A DNA stretch of 64,000 nt from Gnetum montanum (GCA_015680685.1 MNCI01015561.1:220418-284417), one strand, 5' to 3'; shown: positions 21,406-34,010, numbered from the stretch's first letter. Notes: generated by a model not told the origin, from the sequence alone. Numbers and translations: made by a program.

Positions 21406-21767
21406 TCTTAGCCAAATTATACTTTTTTAAATTAAAAAAAGTAAGGTTGGAGGTCTAGGGTTCAAACCCAAGCCCCAAAAATTGTGTAACACTTAAAAGA
21501 AATTGATCATGATTGGCCGCAGCCAACCATAGCAAGGCCATTGGTAAGTTGTAGTTGTAAAAATATTGGCCCTTGGGCTACCCCAAGGGCACCCAAATGC
21601 CATGCTACCCACATGCACCATGTTATGTCTACTTGCACTATGTCGTGCCTCACCCACCCGCACCATGCCATGCCTTCACCTATCACCATGCTATGACTAT
21701 TTCTGCATCTGCCACTATCGCCCACCTATCGCTTCCCCACTGCCTACCATGCACACCATCGATCATT

Positions 21768-22040
21768 GCCTCTAGCACCATCTGTAATCACCTTCAGCAC
21801 CACTAATAACTACCTTTAGCACCACCAATAACTACCTCTAGTGTTGCCATTCACTGCCTTCAACACTGCTGATAACCACGTCCAATGCCACTAATAACCA
21901 TCTCTAGTGCCATGAATCACTACATTCAACACCACTGATAATTGCCTCTAGTGTCATCAATAATTGCCTCTAATGCCACTAATCACTACCTCCATCACCA
22001 CTAATAACTACCTCTTTAGACACCACCAATAATAGCCTCT
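21768..22040 (+). repeat. Degenerate minisatellite
   Basis: About ten imperfect units of roughly 24-30 bp built on the phrase CACCACTAATAACTACCTCTAG, with variants such as CACTGATAATTGCC and CACCAATAACTACC. The preceding 21.6-21.75 kb is also rich in short CACCATGCCATG-like words. Confidence 0.75.
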
Positions 22041-22437
22041 CCATGTGTAGGCCCTAAGACAAATTGCATTGGGCCTGACCAAGGTTGCGCAGGCCTAATC
22101 AAGGGTCATGCTGGCCCTAAAATGGATTGCAGTTAAGGGTCGTAGAGACCACGCAACAAGCTACACTACAAGGACCATGCAATGAACAGTAGGGACCATG
22201 CAACAGGCTACATCAATTTAGAATAGGGTTATGTAGACCCTAGAATAAATCATCCATTAGTAAATGGAAAAATCAAATTTTTTCTAACTAATGGAAATTT
22301 TGAAATTTTCATCAACTAATAGAAAAGCTTCAAAAAACATTTCACCCATAATTGTTATTTTAAATTAAAAATATGCATAATTATTTACAAAGATTCAAAC
22401 TGGCATTGCAATAATAAGAGAAATAAAATTTTTTTCA

Positions 22438-22488
22438 TTAAGCATGCACCTTGTAGAGTAGAACTGGGATGGGTGACCTCTCAGGAAG
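22438..22488 (+). repeat. 5S-rRNA-like segment, copy 2
   Basis: TTAAGCATGC, then GAGTAGAACTGGGATGGGTG and ACCTCTCAGGAAG, line up with the 3' half of plant 5S rRNA, including the box C-type internal promoter region. It sits about 360 bp before gag of chromovirus F, where a 5' LTR would be expected, but the F 3' LTR shows no such block. Confidence 0.65.
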
Positions 22489-22845
22489 ACTTGAAAAATG
22501 TGCAAGTTTTGTAAACTTAAAATGACTATAACTTTTGAATCCAAAGTCCATTTTCAACCAAATAAAAATCAATTCCAACATATTTGAACCTTTTGAACTC
22601 AATGGAACTATCATATTTAGCTTTTGGATTATAGAAAATTAGCATTTATTTCATTTTTTTAGGTCCCAAAAATAATTAGGATTTAGTACTTAATGAGAAA
22701 TCTATGATACTTTCAACTTCTTTTGCAATTGACTAACAATTTTGATTCTCATAAAAAGGGCCATAGAAGCTAAGGATTCTCAACATATCTAATTTTTTTT
22801 TACTAATGTCTAGAACCTGAATAATAAATTCAAGTCAATGACCAA

Positions 22846-24054
22846 ATGAATGCCCTTGAAGATCAAATTAATGAGATTAGGGGTGTTCAAGAAGAACTTC
22901 GACACTCAAACCAGGGGTTTGGAATAGAAATACCAAATATGTCTAAGGAAATTAGGAAATTGTCCCAAAATTCATAGGATAAATGGTCAAATGTCCAATG
23001 AAAGATGGATTCCTTTGCAAACTTCATCAAGGAATTAATCGACCATCTCATTTAGCCTTCAAATCCTACCCACGATCTACCTAGGGTATAAAATCAAGAT
23101 TAAGATCAACTTCCCCCTAGCAATTCACACCAAACACAACCCCCACCTACTAGTGGACAAGATACTGAAATCCCTCTTGTAGGCCATAAAATTGAAACCA
23201 AAGGTAAGGGATATGAAAACTAGCTTAATCCACCTAGAGAATTGTTGATACAAGTTCATGCTAAGAAAGTAAAATTAAATCATTATGATGGAGCCCCTGG
23301 ATCCAGTGCTAAGGTAAAGGTCTAGCTTGATACAATGAAAAATTACATTGATATGTTTAATTTGTCAAGCTATGAACATTTAGAGGTGATCTCCTTGTAT
23401 TTAAGAGGACTTGCAGCAACATGGTGGAATGGATTGAGATCTCAAAGTTTGATTACAAATTGGCTTAATTGTTGTCAAAATTTTTAACAGAAATTTATTC
23501 TTGATTCTTTTCTAAAAGAGCACAAAATGAGATTTAATTCCTTAAGGTTGGGAAGATGATATGGAGATGATTACTACAAGGAATTTTGTGATCTTTTTTA
23601 GTATGTAAGTTACCGGGATGAGGGAGAATTAGCTTCAAAATTCATTTGAGGACTACATGCTCAACTAAGTCCCCAAACATAAGCCCATAATCGTTAAACT
23701 ATTGATGAAGCATATAGAATTGATAAGGATTATGAGGAATCAAATCAAATATGAGCTACCCTTTTACAAGCAACTCTTCAACAAACTAACTTTCCACAAG
23801 TAATGGTAGAGGAGACACCAACCAAAAAAGCTCGATTAGGATCAGGATGTTTTGTTTATGGAAAATATCATTTCAAACAAGATTGCCCAAAATTTCAAGC
23901 AAAAATACAAAGGACCAACTAAATTATAAATAAAAAAGCCAACCAAAACATGAACAAAGGAAAAATTCCAACCACCACCATAGCTGTGAACAAGATATTT
24001 GCATCAACTAAGTTAGGTTTATGTAAATTTCAATTTGCTTCACTAATTTCTTAA
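22846..24054 (+). pseudogene. F gag (broken)
   Basis: From ATG 22846 (MNALEDQINEIRGVQEELRH) one frame runs through gag into protease. Features are a coiled-coil-like N-terminus, the capsid motif YLRGLAATWWNGL near 23.4 kb, and a zinc knuckle CFVYGKYHFKQDC near 23.85 kb in which the second Cys is Tyr. Frequent TAG/TAA codons interrupt it. Confidence 0.82.
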
Positions 24055-24060
24055 ATTTTA

Positions 24061-24471
24061 ATTAAAGGTAAACAAATTAAATTTTTGATTGATAGTGGTG
24101 CTAGTAATAAATTTATTTCTCCAAGGTTAATTAATTTGTTGAAATTAACTTTACCTTCCAAGAAAATTATTAAGATAGAATTGGTAGATGGAATGATTGT
24201 GAGCAAGGATACTTGGTATGGAGAAATTAACTTTACCTTGCAAAACTCGCATTTCATTGATGAATTCTTTGAATTCAAATTAGGTGATGTTGATGCAATT
24301 TTAGAAATGTCTTTCTTGAAAAAATTTGATATTATTGTCCACTTTGGAACTTGTATTTTAAAAATCCCAACCACTAACAAAGTCAAGGTTCTAAGGGGGG
24401 TAGGAATAACAAAGAAAATTTATACAATAACTATTAAGAAAGCTAAAAGATTAGTCAAAAAGGTGCTATGA
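24061..24471 (+). pseudogene. F protease
   Basis: Retropepsin domain in the same frame as gag. The active site FLIDSGASNKFIS is intact, and the C-terminal part reads GDVDAILEMSFLKKFD, corresponding to the usual GMDWL region. It is open for about 128 codons and ends at the TGA 24469. Confidence 0.82.
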
Positions 24472-24597
24472 TGTTGGTTGTAAAAGTAACCTAACCTCAA
24501 AGATCTTCAAGTACTAAAATCCTAAAATAACTTAAATTATATATATATATTTAGTAGTTCATGAAACTAGAGAACTACCTCCAAAAAAAATTGTCAA

Positions 24598-25330
24598 GCA
24601 TGCCATTAATATTTTTCCCAATGCACAACCTATTTCAGAAACCCCTTATAGATTTTCTACTTCTAAGTTAAGAGAATTAAAAGTACAATTAGACCAATTA
24701 TTGGAAGAAGGGAAGATTAGACCTAGCATATCACCTTGGGGTGCATCAATCTTATTTGTTAAAAAGAAAGATGGTACACTAAGATTATGTATCGATTATA
24801 GAGCATTGAATAAAGTGAAAATTAAAAATACAAATCCCTTGCCTAGTATCAATGATTTGTTTGATCAACTTATGTATGCATGTTATTTCTCAAAAATTGA
24901 TTTAAAATTAGGTTATCACCAAATAAGGATTAAGGAAAAAGATATTGAGAAAACTACTTTCAGAACTAGGTATGGGTTATACAAATTTGTTGCAATGCCA
25001 TTTGAATTAACTAATGCACCTACAAAATTCATGGCATTAATGAATAATATTTTTGTGAATATCTTGATTAATTTATTGTAGTATTTATGGATGATATATT
25101 TGTTTATTCTAAGTCAATAGAAGCACATGTCAAACATTTGAAAATTACAATGGAAATTCTTAAAGAGTGTCAACTAAAAGCTAAATTGAGTAAATGTGAA
25201 CTCTTTAAGGAAGAAGTTTCATACTTAGGATATATAGTTTCTAAGAAAGGATTGTAAGTAGATCTACCAAAAATTAGTGTGATCCAAGACTAGCCTAAAT
25301 TAAAAGATGTTACAGCAGTTCACAGCTTCT
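24598..25330 (+). pseudogene. F reverse transcriptase (broken)
   Basis: Reads [18 protein letters not shown], then [38 protein letters not shown] and [16 protein letters not shown]. After a frameshift near 25078 comes [13 protein letters not shown] with the catalytic Asp pair intact, and then SKCELFKEEVSYLGY. The frame differs from gag-protease, with damage near 24.5 kb. Confidence 0.88.
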
Positions 25331-25990
25331 TAGGTTCAACCAGTTTTTATCGATGTTTCATTAAAGATTATTCTACCTTGGTAGCCCCATTGATTAACCT
25401 TTTGCAAGAGAAACATGTATTCAAGTTTTGATGAAAAATGCAGGGAATCTTTTCTCAGATTAAAGATGCTACTTACAATAGCAGCTATTTTGAGAATTAC
25501 AAATGAAGGATTATCATTTGAAGTATCCATAGATGCCTATGGAATAGGAATTGGTGCAATTCTTTCACAAGAAGATAAAGTGGTATGTTATGAATCTCAT
25601 AAATTATGAGGAGCTGAGATAAATTACTTAGTCCATGATTTAGAATTACTAGCAATTATTCATGCTTTGAAAGTTTGGAGACATTATCTTTGCAGAAAAA
25701 AGTTTGTACTAAAAAAAATCATAAAAGTTTGGAATATTTGTAGAGACAACCTAGTTTGAATACTCATCAAAAGTGATGGATAGAATTATTGGTTGAATAT
25801 GATTTTGAAATCAAATATATTCCTAGTAAGAAAAATGTTGTAGCTGATGCCTTCATTGAATGTGGAACTTAATGATAGACATGGTAATGACTCCTATGAA
25901 AGAAGAAATCAAGGAAAAAATAAAAGAATACCCTTATTTTCAAAATATTTTAACTAATATTTCCTATCAGCCTTGATATCAACTTACCTC
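25331..25990 (+). pseudogene. F RNase H (broken)
   Basis: Follows RT directly. SIDAYGIGIGAILSQED marks the first catalytic Asp region, LVHDLELLAIIHALKVWRHY corresponds to the ExELxAxV helix, and EFDFEIKYIPSKKN-like sequence is read near 25.8 kb. Several frame changes and stops are present. Confidence 0.75.
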
Positions 25991-26000
25991 TAATAGTTTA

Positions 26001-27030
26001 TTGATGAAAGGACAAAGAGTATGCATACCAGAAGGAAATTGGAGACTAAGGTTGTTGTGTGAAGCACATGAAGTACCATACACAAGACACCCAAGTTATA
26101 TTAAGACCTATATGATAATTCAAAAATCTTATTTTTGGCCTGGAATGAAAAATGATGTGTCCTCATACAATAAAAATTGTCCAACATGCCAAAGAATAAA
26201 AGCTAAACTTGAAAATGGATTTCATTGTGAGATTGCTAATAACCAAAAAGGAAAATGAATAAATTTTCATAGTGGTTGATCATCTATCAATGATGGTACA
26301 TTTTATAGCTTTGAAAATTACAAACAAAGCAGAAGAAGTAGCCGAAAAATGCATACATGAAGTATTTCGCTTGCATGGTTGTCCAAAATCTATCACTTCA
26401 GATAGAGATCCCATGTTCATATCCAAATTCTAGAAAAATTTCTTTAGAAAGCTTGGAACCCAATTGAAATTTAGCATAGCTTACCACCCTAAGACTAATG
26501 GGAAAACTGAACTTGTGAATAAAATATTAGAAGATATCCTACAAAGCTATGTTGGAAGTAGACCAAAAACATGGGAGAATTATTTGCATCTAGTAGAATT
26601 TTCCTATAATTAAAATTATGAAGGTTCTATACATCAAACACCATTCAAAGTAGTATATGGACATAATTGTCATACACCACTAACCTAGGCAGCTCCAACC
26701 TTAAGAATGAAATGGAAGGAAGAAGAAATGAAAATAATCAAAAACATTGTCACAAGAGTTAAACAAAATTTACAAGCTACCCAAGATAAATATAAAGGAT
26801 ATGTAGATCAACATTAACTTAGAAAAGAATTCCAAGTAGGAGATCAAGTATTACTAAGAGTAAAACCTACTAGAAGTTCTCTTAAACTAGAAAAATATAC
26901 TAAATTGGCACCTAGATTTTGTGGACCTTTTGAAATCTTTGAAAGAATTGGCAAAGTAGCATATCAATTGAATCTTCCACAACCTTAAAAATTCATCCAA
27001 TTTTTCATGTGAATTTGCTAAAGAAATTTT
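26001..27030 (+). pseudogene. F integrase (broken)
   Basis: The HHCC zinc-binding region is complete: EAHEVPYTRHPSY, then NCPTCQRIKA. The core shows MDFIV, SITSDRDPMFIS with the second Asp kept, and AYHPKTNGKTELVN with the Glu. About 20 codons seem deleted between KAKLEN and MDFIV (near 26215). The C-terminal GPY/F motif is FCGPFEIFERIGKVAYQLNL near 26.92-26.98 kb, followed by HPIFHVNLLKKF. Confidence 0.87.
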
Positions 27031-27099
27031 ATAAAAATGATGTACCATATGTGTTGGATTGGAATACTTTGTCATTACGATCCTATGCCAGCTTTGAAG

Positions 27100-27263
27100 T
27101 TAGACCCATTACTATTAAGAACCAATGAACCAAGAAATTATGAAATAAAACTATCAGCGAAGTACTTGTTCAATGGTCAAATTATGAACAATAGAATTGG
27201 CAAAACATGGAGTTTATTTTAAATACTTACCCCTAATTTTTTGAGGATCACAATATTGAATGA
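27100..27263 (+). pseudogene. F chromodomain
   Basis: Chromodomains of chromoviral integrases guide insertion by binding modified histone tails. The frame reads TISEVLVQWSNYEQ, stop, NWQNMEFILNTYP, then FFEDHNIE and a terminal stop at 27261. The order VLVQW - W - F/IL matches the chromodomain core. Two stops disrupt it. Confidence 0.75.
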
Positions 27264-27433
27264 TAAATTGTATTTATTATGGATGTAATAAATTATGTTT
27301 TATAATTTTTGATCTTCTATTTGTATAGATGATAATGAGAAAAATAAAGAAATCAAAGTTGAAGAGCATAATAATGAAGTAGCAGCGGAGTAGCTGGACA
27401 TAGGGGAAGTGCTCAAGGATGAGCTAGATGCCT

Positions 27434-27446
27434 AAGGGGGGTAGAC
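27434..27446 (+). promoter_or_regulatory. F polypurine tract
   Basis: AAGGGGGGTAGAC stands directly before the TGTAATGTCCC start of the 3' LTR. Confidence 0.7.
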
Positions 27447-27958
27447 TGTAATGTCCCATCCCTTGTTAAGGGTAGAAAAAATTGTAAAAGATGTAATTAA
27501 CCTTCAAATGAAGGGGCACCTCATTATGAGGAGTTATGATTATTCATGTATCCCTTAGGAAAGGGTTTGACCTATGCCCTTTAAGGCCAAGGTTAGAGGT
27601 CATGCCAAGAATGGAGTTGTAGAGCTAGAAGAGGCAAGTAATAGGAGCTAGGTGAAGTGAGATAGAAAGGAAGTGATCACCCCTTTTACAAGATAGCCTA
27701 ACTATGGTGGCAGTGCTAGATTGCCGCTAAGGCTTAAGTGGCATGGGAAGACAACCTAGAGGGTATTATAGTACTCTCTTTTATTAATAAAATTTTTCCA
27801 TTTTCCTCTTTTCATTCTTCAATACCAATTATTTATTTACCAATTAATTCATTTATTAAATATTTATAATGTTTTCAGTATATTGTCTAATAAAATGATG
27901 AATGCAATAAATTAAGCGATCATATTTTTATGACATCCGAGAACAAGATGTCATAACA
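27447..27958 (+). repeat. F 3' LTR
   Basis: 512 bp from TGTAATGTCCC to ATGTCATAACA, preceded by the polypurine tract. Partial relatives lie at 13262-13676 and 15300-15555. The ~190 bp after it (27959-28147) also match the sequence after the 15.3 kb copy, so the true border may lie further right. Confidence 0.75.
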
Positions 27959-28229
27959 ATTTTTATTCTATTTAATATGATTAATTATGATGATATGTTA
28001 ACTTAATTTTCTTAATTTTCTCATAGGAATTAAGAAAAGGAATATAATTTAACAGTTTCATCCTAAGGATATATGAATATGCTTGAATTAAAATTTAGCC
28101 CACAAGTAATTTTATGTCATTTACATTGGTAAACATGTCTTATGGTATCTCAACCTCAAATTTAGTGACATAGGCATGTTTAATTATGCAATTGTACGAC
28201 CTATAAGCTACTCTGACTGTAAATGTGAC

Positions 28230-28735
28230 ATTCTTGAATCAAAGGGTGATAATTATAACATGTGTAAGGAGAGAATACTTCTTCATTTAGGTTAGATGAA
28301 CATTGATTATGCTATCTGTAAGGATGAACCACCTACCATTACAACAACCAACCATTTGGATGATACTGGTAATTATGAAAAATGGGAGTGAGGTAATCGT
28401 TTCTGTGCCATGTTCATAAAAATCAAGATCTCGGTTGGTATGCACGGTTCACTAGAATAGCATGACCATGTATGTGTTTTGTTAGAGGTAATTAATAAAC
28501 AATTTGAGTCATAAAACAAAGCATTGGCTAGCATCTTAATAATGAAGTTCTCATCCATGAAGCTCACCAAAATTCGTGGTGTGCATGAGCACATCATGCA
28601 AATGAGGGATATAGTGGCTTAGCTCAAAACACTTGAGGTTGAGAGGTAAAAATATTTCCTTGTGCACTACATATTAAACATGCTCCCACCATAGTACAGA
28701 CCCTTTAAGATACCCATAACTCCAAAACATGTTTA
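28230..28735 (+). pseudogene. Ty1/copia gag remnant
   Basis: The frame reads LESKGDNYNMCKERILLHLG, MNIDYAICKDEPP, YEKWE, EVINKQFES, NKALASILIMKFSSMKLT and GVHEHIMQMRDIVA. This word order is typical of copia gag (UBN2-type domain). Stops replace expected Trp/Gln codons. No copia protease, integrase or RT follows; the sequence after 28.75 kb is unrecognised up to the E4 insertion. Confidence 0.82.
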
Positions 28736-29307
28736 AGAGTAATAAATAGCTAGATTTAGATTCTTGGAGACTCTAACAACATATCTTTTCCAGTGAGTAG
28801 AAGGAGATCCACTAGTTCCAAGATGATATGATTCAAACAAATTCTTTTATGATTATGAGATAGTAGATCATTACACAGGCAACTACAATATACTTAAAGA
28901 TGATATTTAGGTTCATGGAAAAAATGAAGAATAGTCTTCAACACATCAAATTAACTCTATAATTAAGATATGTAGATCTTTCAAGATCCTTTGAATTCTC
29001 ATTTGAGGGAAGTATTTACATTTTATCTTAAACCCAAAGGTAATTTTCCCAAAATCCCATTCATAATTTAAATAGGTCCCTCTCAAACCAATCCTTAAGT
29101 ATCCTCAAAAACTAACCCTCATAAACCCAAGAAATCTTGTATCATCAATTTTCCTACAAACAGTTCATTCACTCTAGCTATCCAAAATGTATGAAGAGCT
29201 CCATTTGTCATAGACCTTATAATATACTATGATCCTTCTTTATCCCCTCAAAATCTCATGTATTCTAACCCTCTATCACCTCTAAGGAGTAGGTGATATT
29301 TTCCTAC
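28736..29307. other. No gene recognised; left flank of E4
   Basis: Possibly retroelement sequence continuing beyond E4 at 38.35 kb, but no motif could be named. Confidence 0.4.
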
Positions 29308-29312
29308 TCCAT

Positions 29313-30168
29313 TGATGAATCGTGATTCATTAGGCTCCAATATCAAACCTGCGATATCACATACGAGATATCACAGCCTGGCTAGCGATATCGAATGCAT
29401 GATATTGTGACTTCTGTGTGAGCCTATAAATACACATGTAGGTGCAAGGAGTGGGAAGTTAGTTTTTAGAGTTAGTTAGTAGTTCATTTTAGAAGTTAGC
29501 TTTCATTTTTAATTCTTCTTAACCCTTTCCCCTAGTGAATGCTCGCAGTGTGATGATTGTAATTATACGACACCTTCATTTGAGTGTGATGTACTTGGAC
29601 ATGCACATGACCAGAAATAAAGATCGAGATTACTTCATCATTGCAGCATTCACTTAGTTTAATTATTTAATTATTATTTATTACTTTTGTAATTAATATT
29701 TTTCTACCCTCATCTGCTACCCCTGTTAGTAAACGTGGAATGAGTACGACTTAATCACGAGCATTTAAGTGTGACTACTTGGTATCCCAGTCGCGTACCT
29801 AGGACATGTGCTTGGTAATCCTAGTGGTAGTGCATGAGGTCCAAGATGTGTATGGATGATTAAGGAAAGATCCTCATCGTACTTAGGCTAGCTTAGATTC
29901 TCTTCTCCCTTTCCCTCTTAGGTTAATCAAATTTATTTTCCATTGCCTCTAGGAGTAGCACTAGCTTAGGACCACATCATACACCTCACTCTGGACTAAA
30001 CCAGATGTGACAAAGCAAATACTAGTCCAGGTGGGAAGACTGTGAACTATGATCAACAAGTAACTATCTAGATATATCACAACTAGCCCTTCTACGGAGT
30101 TCGACTGGATCATGCATGAAATGCTTGTATTCGTATGGTTGAGTGTAGGGGTACCTCACCACTCATCA
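29313..30168 (+). repeat. E4 5' LTR
   Basis: 856 bp, TGATGAA to CTCATCA. GATATC-rich palindromes occupy 29350-29410, TATAAATA is at 29425-29432 and AATAAA at 29616-29621. The terminal ~60 bp are shared with the A2 and B LTRs. Confidence 0.93.
29350..29410 (+). promoter_or_regulatory. GATATC palindrome cluster in E4 U3
   Basis: GCGATATCAC, GAGATATCAC and GCGATATCG follow each other just upstream of the LTR TATA box. Similar clusters lie at 37601-37660 (3' LTR), 46613-46697 and 55771-55840 (B LTRs), and inside E4 at 34011-34080. They may be activator-binding sites; this is inference. Confidence 0.6.
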
Positions 30169-30169
30169 T

Positions 30170-30187
30170 TGGCACCGTTGCTAGGGA
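30170..30187 (+). promoter_or_regulatory. E4 primer-binding site (tRNA-Asp type)
   Basis: TGGCACCGTTGCTAGGGA follows the LTR after one base. It matches the complement of the plant tRNA-Asp 3' end (TGGCGCCGTTGCCGGGGA) with three transitions. The equivalent site in B is at 54863-54880 on the minus strand. A tRNA-Asp primer is typical of Athila elements. Confidence 0.8.
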
Positions 30188-30300
30188 CGATGCTAGTTAT
30201 TTAGATTAGTTACATCATACAAGATCGTTGTAACAAAGTATTCATGATATATCTTATAGAAAAGAAATTAATTTCAATTAAGTCACACACAGTCACAACA

Positions 30301-32604
30301 ATGTCTCTCTCACAAGACTATGACAATGCAACAACTAGTAAGGTAATTCATTAGAGAACTAACAAATTATATGATGATGAATATAAAGTTTGGAGTACTC
30401 AACCTTATGCAAAAATCCCCTACGTTCATGAACACCCCAATGATATTCAAAGACTTTCGTCATCCAACTCTGACACCTCTAGTAAGGATGAGACATCCCA
30501 TAGAACGAGGAGGCCCAAAAGGTCTAGGACCTTCTTGATAACTAACAAGAACTTATTTGGGGATGATTGGAAGACTTATAAAAGTCATAACAAGTTTTAC
30601 AATTCCCTCTCTTCCTCTACTCTTTCAATGTCATATTATGACATGAATGACTATTTTTCAAGGGATCGACGTAGAACTAAAAATTGAGCTCACAAAGAAA
30701 ACTAAGAACACCAACATGAACAAGGGCAACATCATCTCAACTCACAAACTCACAACCTACTTAGTGACGATGAACCCCTACTGGCCACTAAGAGCCTAAT
30801 GCCTATACAAGATGCTGTTTGAATATCTTGTAGGCATCACAAGAAAAGTTGTATACCTAGGCTTCACTTAAACAACTTCCCTAAGTTTTCCAAAGGCTAT
30901 GATTTAGATCCGCAGCATCATCTACAAGCCTTCTACGATGCCTGTATATGGAACAATATTGATAATGGGTGGCAAAGACTTAAGCTCTTTCCTATGACAC
31001 TCATTGGCCAAGCAAAAGTGTGGTACAAATTGTTAAAATCAAAATCAATCCACAGTTGGCCAAAAATGGTAGAACTCTTTACTGAATGATATCAAACCTA
31101 TGCCAGAGTGTTGGCCTTGAGGAGACAAATCCAAGAATGGAAACAAGGGCAACATGAAACCTTGGACATGGCCTTAGAAAGATACTATTCTTTGTTTAAA
31201 AAATTCCTAGGCCATGGGTTCTTCAAGGAGAGGCTAATGTACCATATCATATATGGGCTCCATATTGAAACAAGGAAAACCCTAGGGATGTATGCCCAAG
31301 GTCAACTATACGAGCTACAAACCCATCAACTCCAAGAGCTTATTAAGTAGGTAGTAAAAGAAGAAGGAGAAATGGCTAAATGGGAGAATGTTGAAAGCTC
31401 TCAACAAGACCAACATCTCGAATTAGAAAAGGTCCATAACCATAAAGAATAGAAATCAACTCACCTTGAGGAAGTGCAACCGTTTCTACCTTTGCCAATG
31501 CAACAATCACTAGATGAAATCATGGAAAAGCTTAATAAGATGATGGAGTGGGTGCATGGAAAAGAGGCACAACTATGCCAAATCAAGAAATAGGATAGGA
31601 CACCACGCAATAATCAAAACAAAGGATAGAAGATAATAAGAATAAGAACTCAACTACGAACTTCTCATATCAATGCAACGTCTATCTGTACAATCACCCC
31701 AAAGGCCAATGCCTAGTTTTGTCACATTTACATGAGCATTGGGGAGGAATGTTACACCTAGATTTCATACAGAAATATCGAGTTCAACCACAATGGAAAA
31801 AGCCCCAGTTGTGGGGAAAGCCATCACCAACTCAACCATATCCTTTGTATGTCCCAATGCCAAATGCTTACTATGTTCAACATCTTGTTTCTCCAATTGG
31901 ATCATCATCCTCTACTTTACTCATCATTATCATTCTCTAGAATACTATCTACTCATACCCTCTCTCCAACAAGGTTGCCACCTCATGTACCTTACACTTG
32001 TCCTCAACAACAATATTCTCATCCTTCACCTCCTTCTACATCGCCACCAATTGTACTAGAAGGTTTTGCACCACAACACCAACCTGGGAATGCTACTTAT
32101 GCTACTACTATCAATAGTAGTGAAAGTACTCAAAAGCATCCTTTCTTTAGGCATGGCCGTAGAAAGAAGCAGCACGATGTTGAACCCACTACATCTCCCA
32201 AACTAGTGCAAGTTCAACATTGTGATGCATCCTTCTCCTTGAACTCAACACCTCATGTTACCTTATCAGGGCCATCGATCAAAACTCCAACAACTATGGG
32301 ACCCAATGAATATAGCCATGTAGGGAGATATACCAATCCTTTCATACCATATTATGGTCACGTGTGCCATAGTGGGTCAACTCCTTATCAATTAACCTCA
32401 CCTTCTAACTTACCCCACTATGTCAACTTTAATATAGTGTGTGCACCCCAATTTGGGTACATTCCAACCATGATATCAAAAGACACATAGTGGTTTGGAT
32501 ATGACCAAGTCCCAATATTTCCGAAATGCATGGATCTAACTCTTCCATTTATTAATTCTCACTACAATCAAAAGTTTACTTATGGGGGATATCCTCCATT
32601 CTAA
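30301..32604 (+). pseudogene. E4 gag (broken)
   Basis: From ATG 30301 the frame gives a polar, Ser/Arg/His-rich N-terminus. The retrotransposon gag core follows: NFPKFSKGYDLDPQHHLQAF, WQRLKLFPMTL, VWYKLLKSKS, then ERYYSLFKKFLGHGF and TRKTLGMYAQGQLYEL at 30.87-31.33 kb. A zinc-knuckle-like CNVYLYNHPKGQC near 31.68 kb is in another frame; the second Cys is Tyr. The Pro/Gln-rich tail (31849-32604) returns to the first frame and ends at TAA 32602. Homologous to gag of B and A2. Confidence 0.87.
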
Positions 32605-34010
32605 CAAATAGAATTAATAAATGTTTTTCCTTTTCTTTAATTTTACAACTTTTTGTTTTCCAATTTTTCATTTTTTTAATTTATTGTTTTATCTTTTTGT
32701 GTTTTTATCTTTTTATCTTTTTATGAGTAATCTCATCTATGAATAAAGCACTTATGTGACTTGTTGGTTGAGGTTTTGTTCTATGCTATCAAGTCTTGGG
32801 TGACTAATTACTTGGATAGCAAGCCCATCACATCCATCCAACCATTCTATTAATAAGAGTTCTACTCTAGGTACGATGATATTCTTGACATCATTAAAAC
32901 TTAAAGCAATTTTTTGCTCATTATGCACAGAGTGAAGAAGGATGGACCAAGAGGGAATGGCTATGGTGTGACATCAAGGGAACTTGTGGATTCTCTTTGG
33001 TGACATCTGTAGGAGTTGCCATGCAGCTTGGTTATACCAAGATCCTTGTAGATCTAACAAAAAATGTGAGTAAGAGTAATAAAGGCACTCACTCAAGAAA
33101 ACCAATGCTATTCTAGGGGATCCCACTGGAAAGACATGCATCCATGCCTAAAGGTAGGTGACTTCTCTAGATTAAGCATTCAAAAAAAAAAAGAGCAAGA
33201 AGAGTGTGCCAAAGCAGCCACACAAAATGAAAAAGAAAAGATCAAGCTCAAAGTGCCACAAAGCAATTCTAAATCACTCCTCCCTTAAACAAAATACCAA
33301 GTGATTGCACACCTTGTTGTTATGGTACTCTTATGGTTGTCCATCATGGGATGAAACAATGTGATGTCACTGATCGCAAGAATGGACTTGGTCTTGATTT
33401 TGGAGTGATGAGCTAGTGACACATTAATCACATCCTACACTCAAAGTTCATTATGCCCTGGGTCAGTTACCTCATGTCCCAATCTCTACAATCCCTTCTA
33501 TAATTCGCCTCATCTCACTGTCCATGTATTTGTGACTTGTGTCTTGTGTAGCATTGAATTCGTACCTCATCACGATGGTATTTACATGTGTGTGTTTTGT
33601 GGAACTGGTGTGGATTACATTTAACCCTTCTAATGCCTACGAACATTTTAGGGTGTGGTTACACAAGGGCATTATAGCTTGGAACCTGCTTTAGGGAGGA
33701 CCCACTTATGTAACCCTTGTAATCTACACTCATAACACATCACCATCACATCATTTTATACCCTCCAAGGATTACATTACTCTTTTCCTTATCATCCTTC
33801 TAGTTCAAACATTCCTATGTACTGAAACATGTCCTTTCTCCTCATCCGATTCATGCATTCCGTTGCCAGATTCTACACCATTATACTTCTTTTGCCTTCA
33901 GGACTATTTAATATTACCCTAGACCTTTTACACCAACTTCAAGTCCTTCATTTTTGAGTTTAGAATTTCAGAAATTTATCAATTTTTCTAAGTACCCTAC
34001 TTTAAATAGG

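Larger units (their letters stand above)
22846..27958 (+). mobile_element. F: chromovirus-type Ty3/gypsy element (5' LTR not identified)
   Basis: Gag, protease, RT, RNase H, integrase and chromodomain follow in order, then a polypurine tract and a 512-bp LTR. The chromodomain after the integrase places it in the chromovirus branch. Its sequence is unrelated at family level to the Athila-like elements here. Many stops and frameshifts show that it is inactive. No 5' LTR or primer-binding site was recognised before gag. Confidence 0.85.

Noticed and set aside
21507-21806. Several overlapping ORFs at 21.5-21.8 kb
   Set aside because: They arise from low-complexity CACCATGCC-type repeats.
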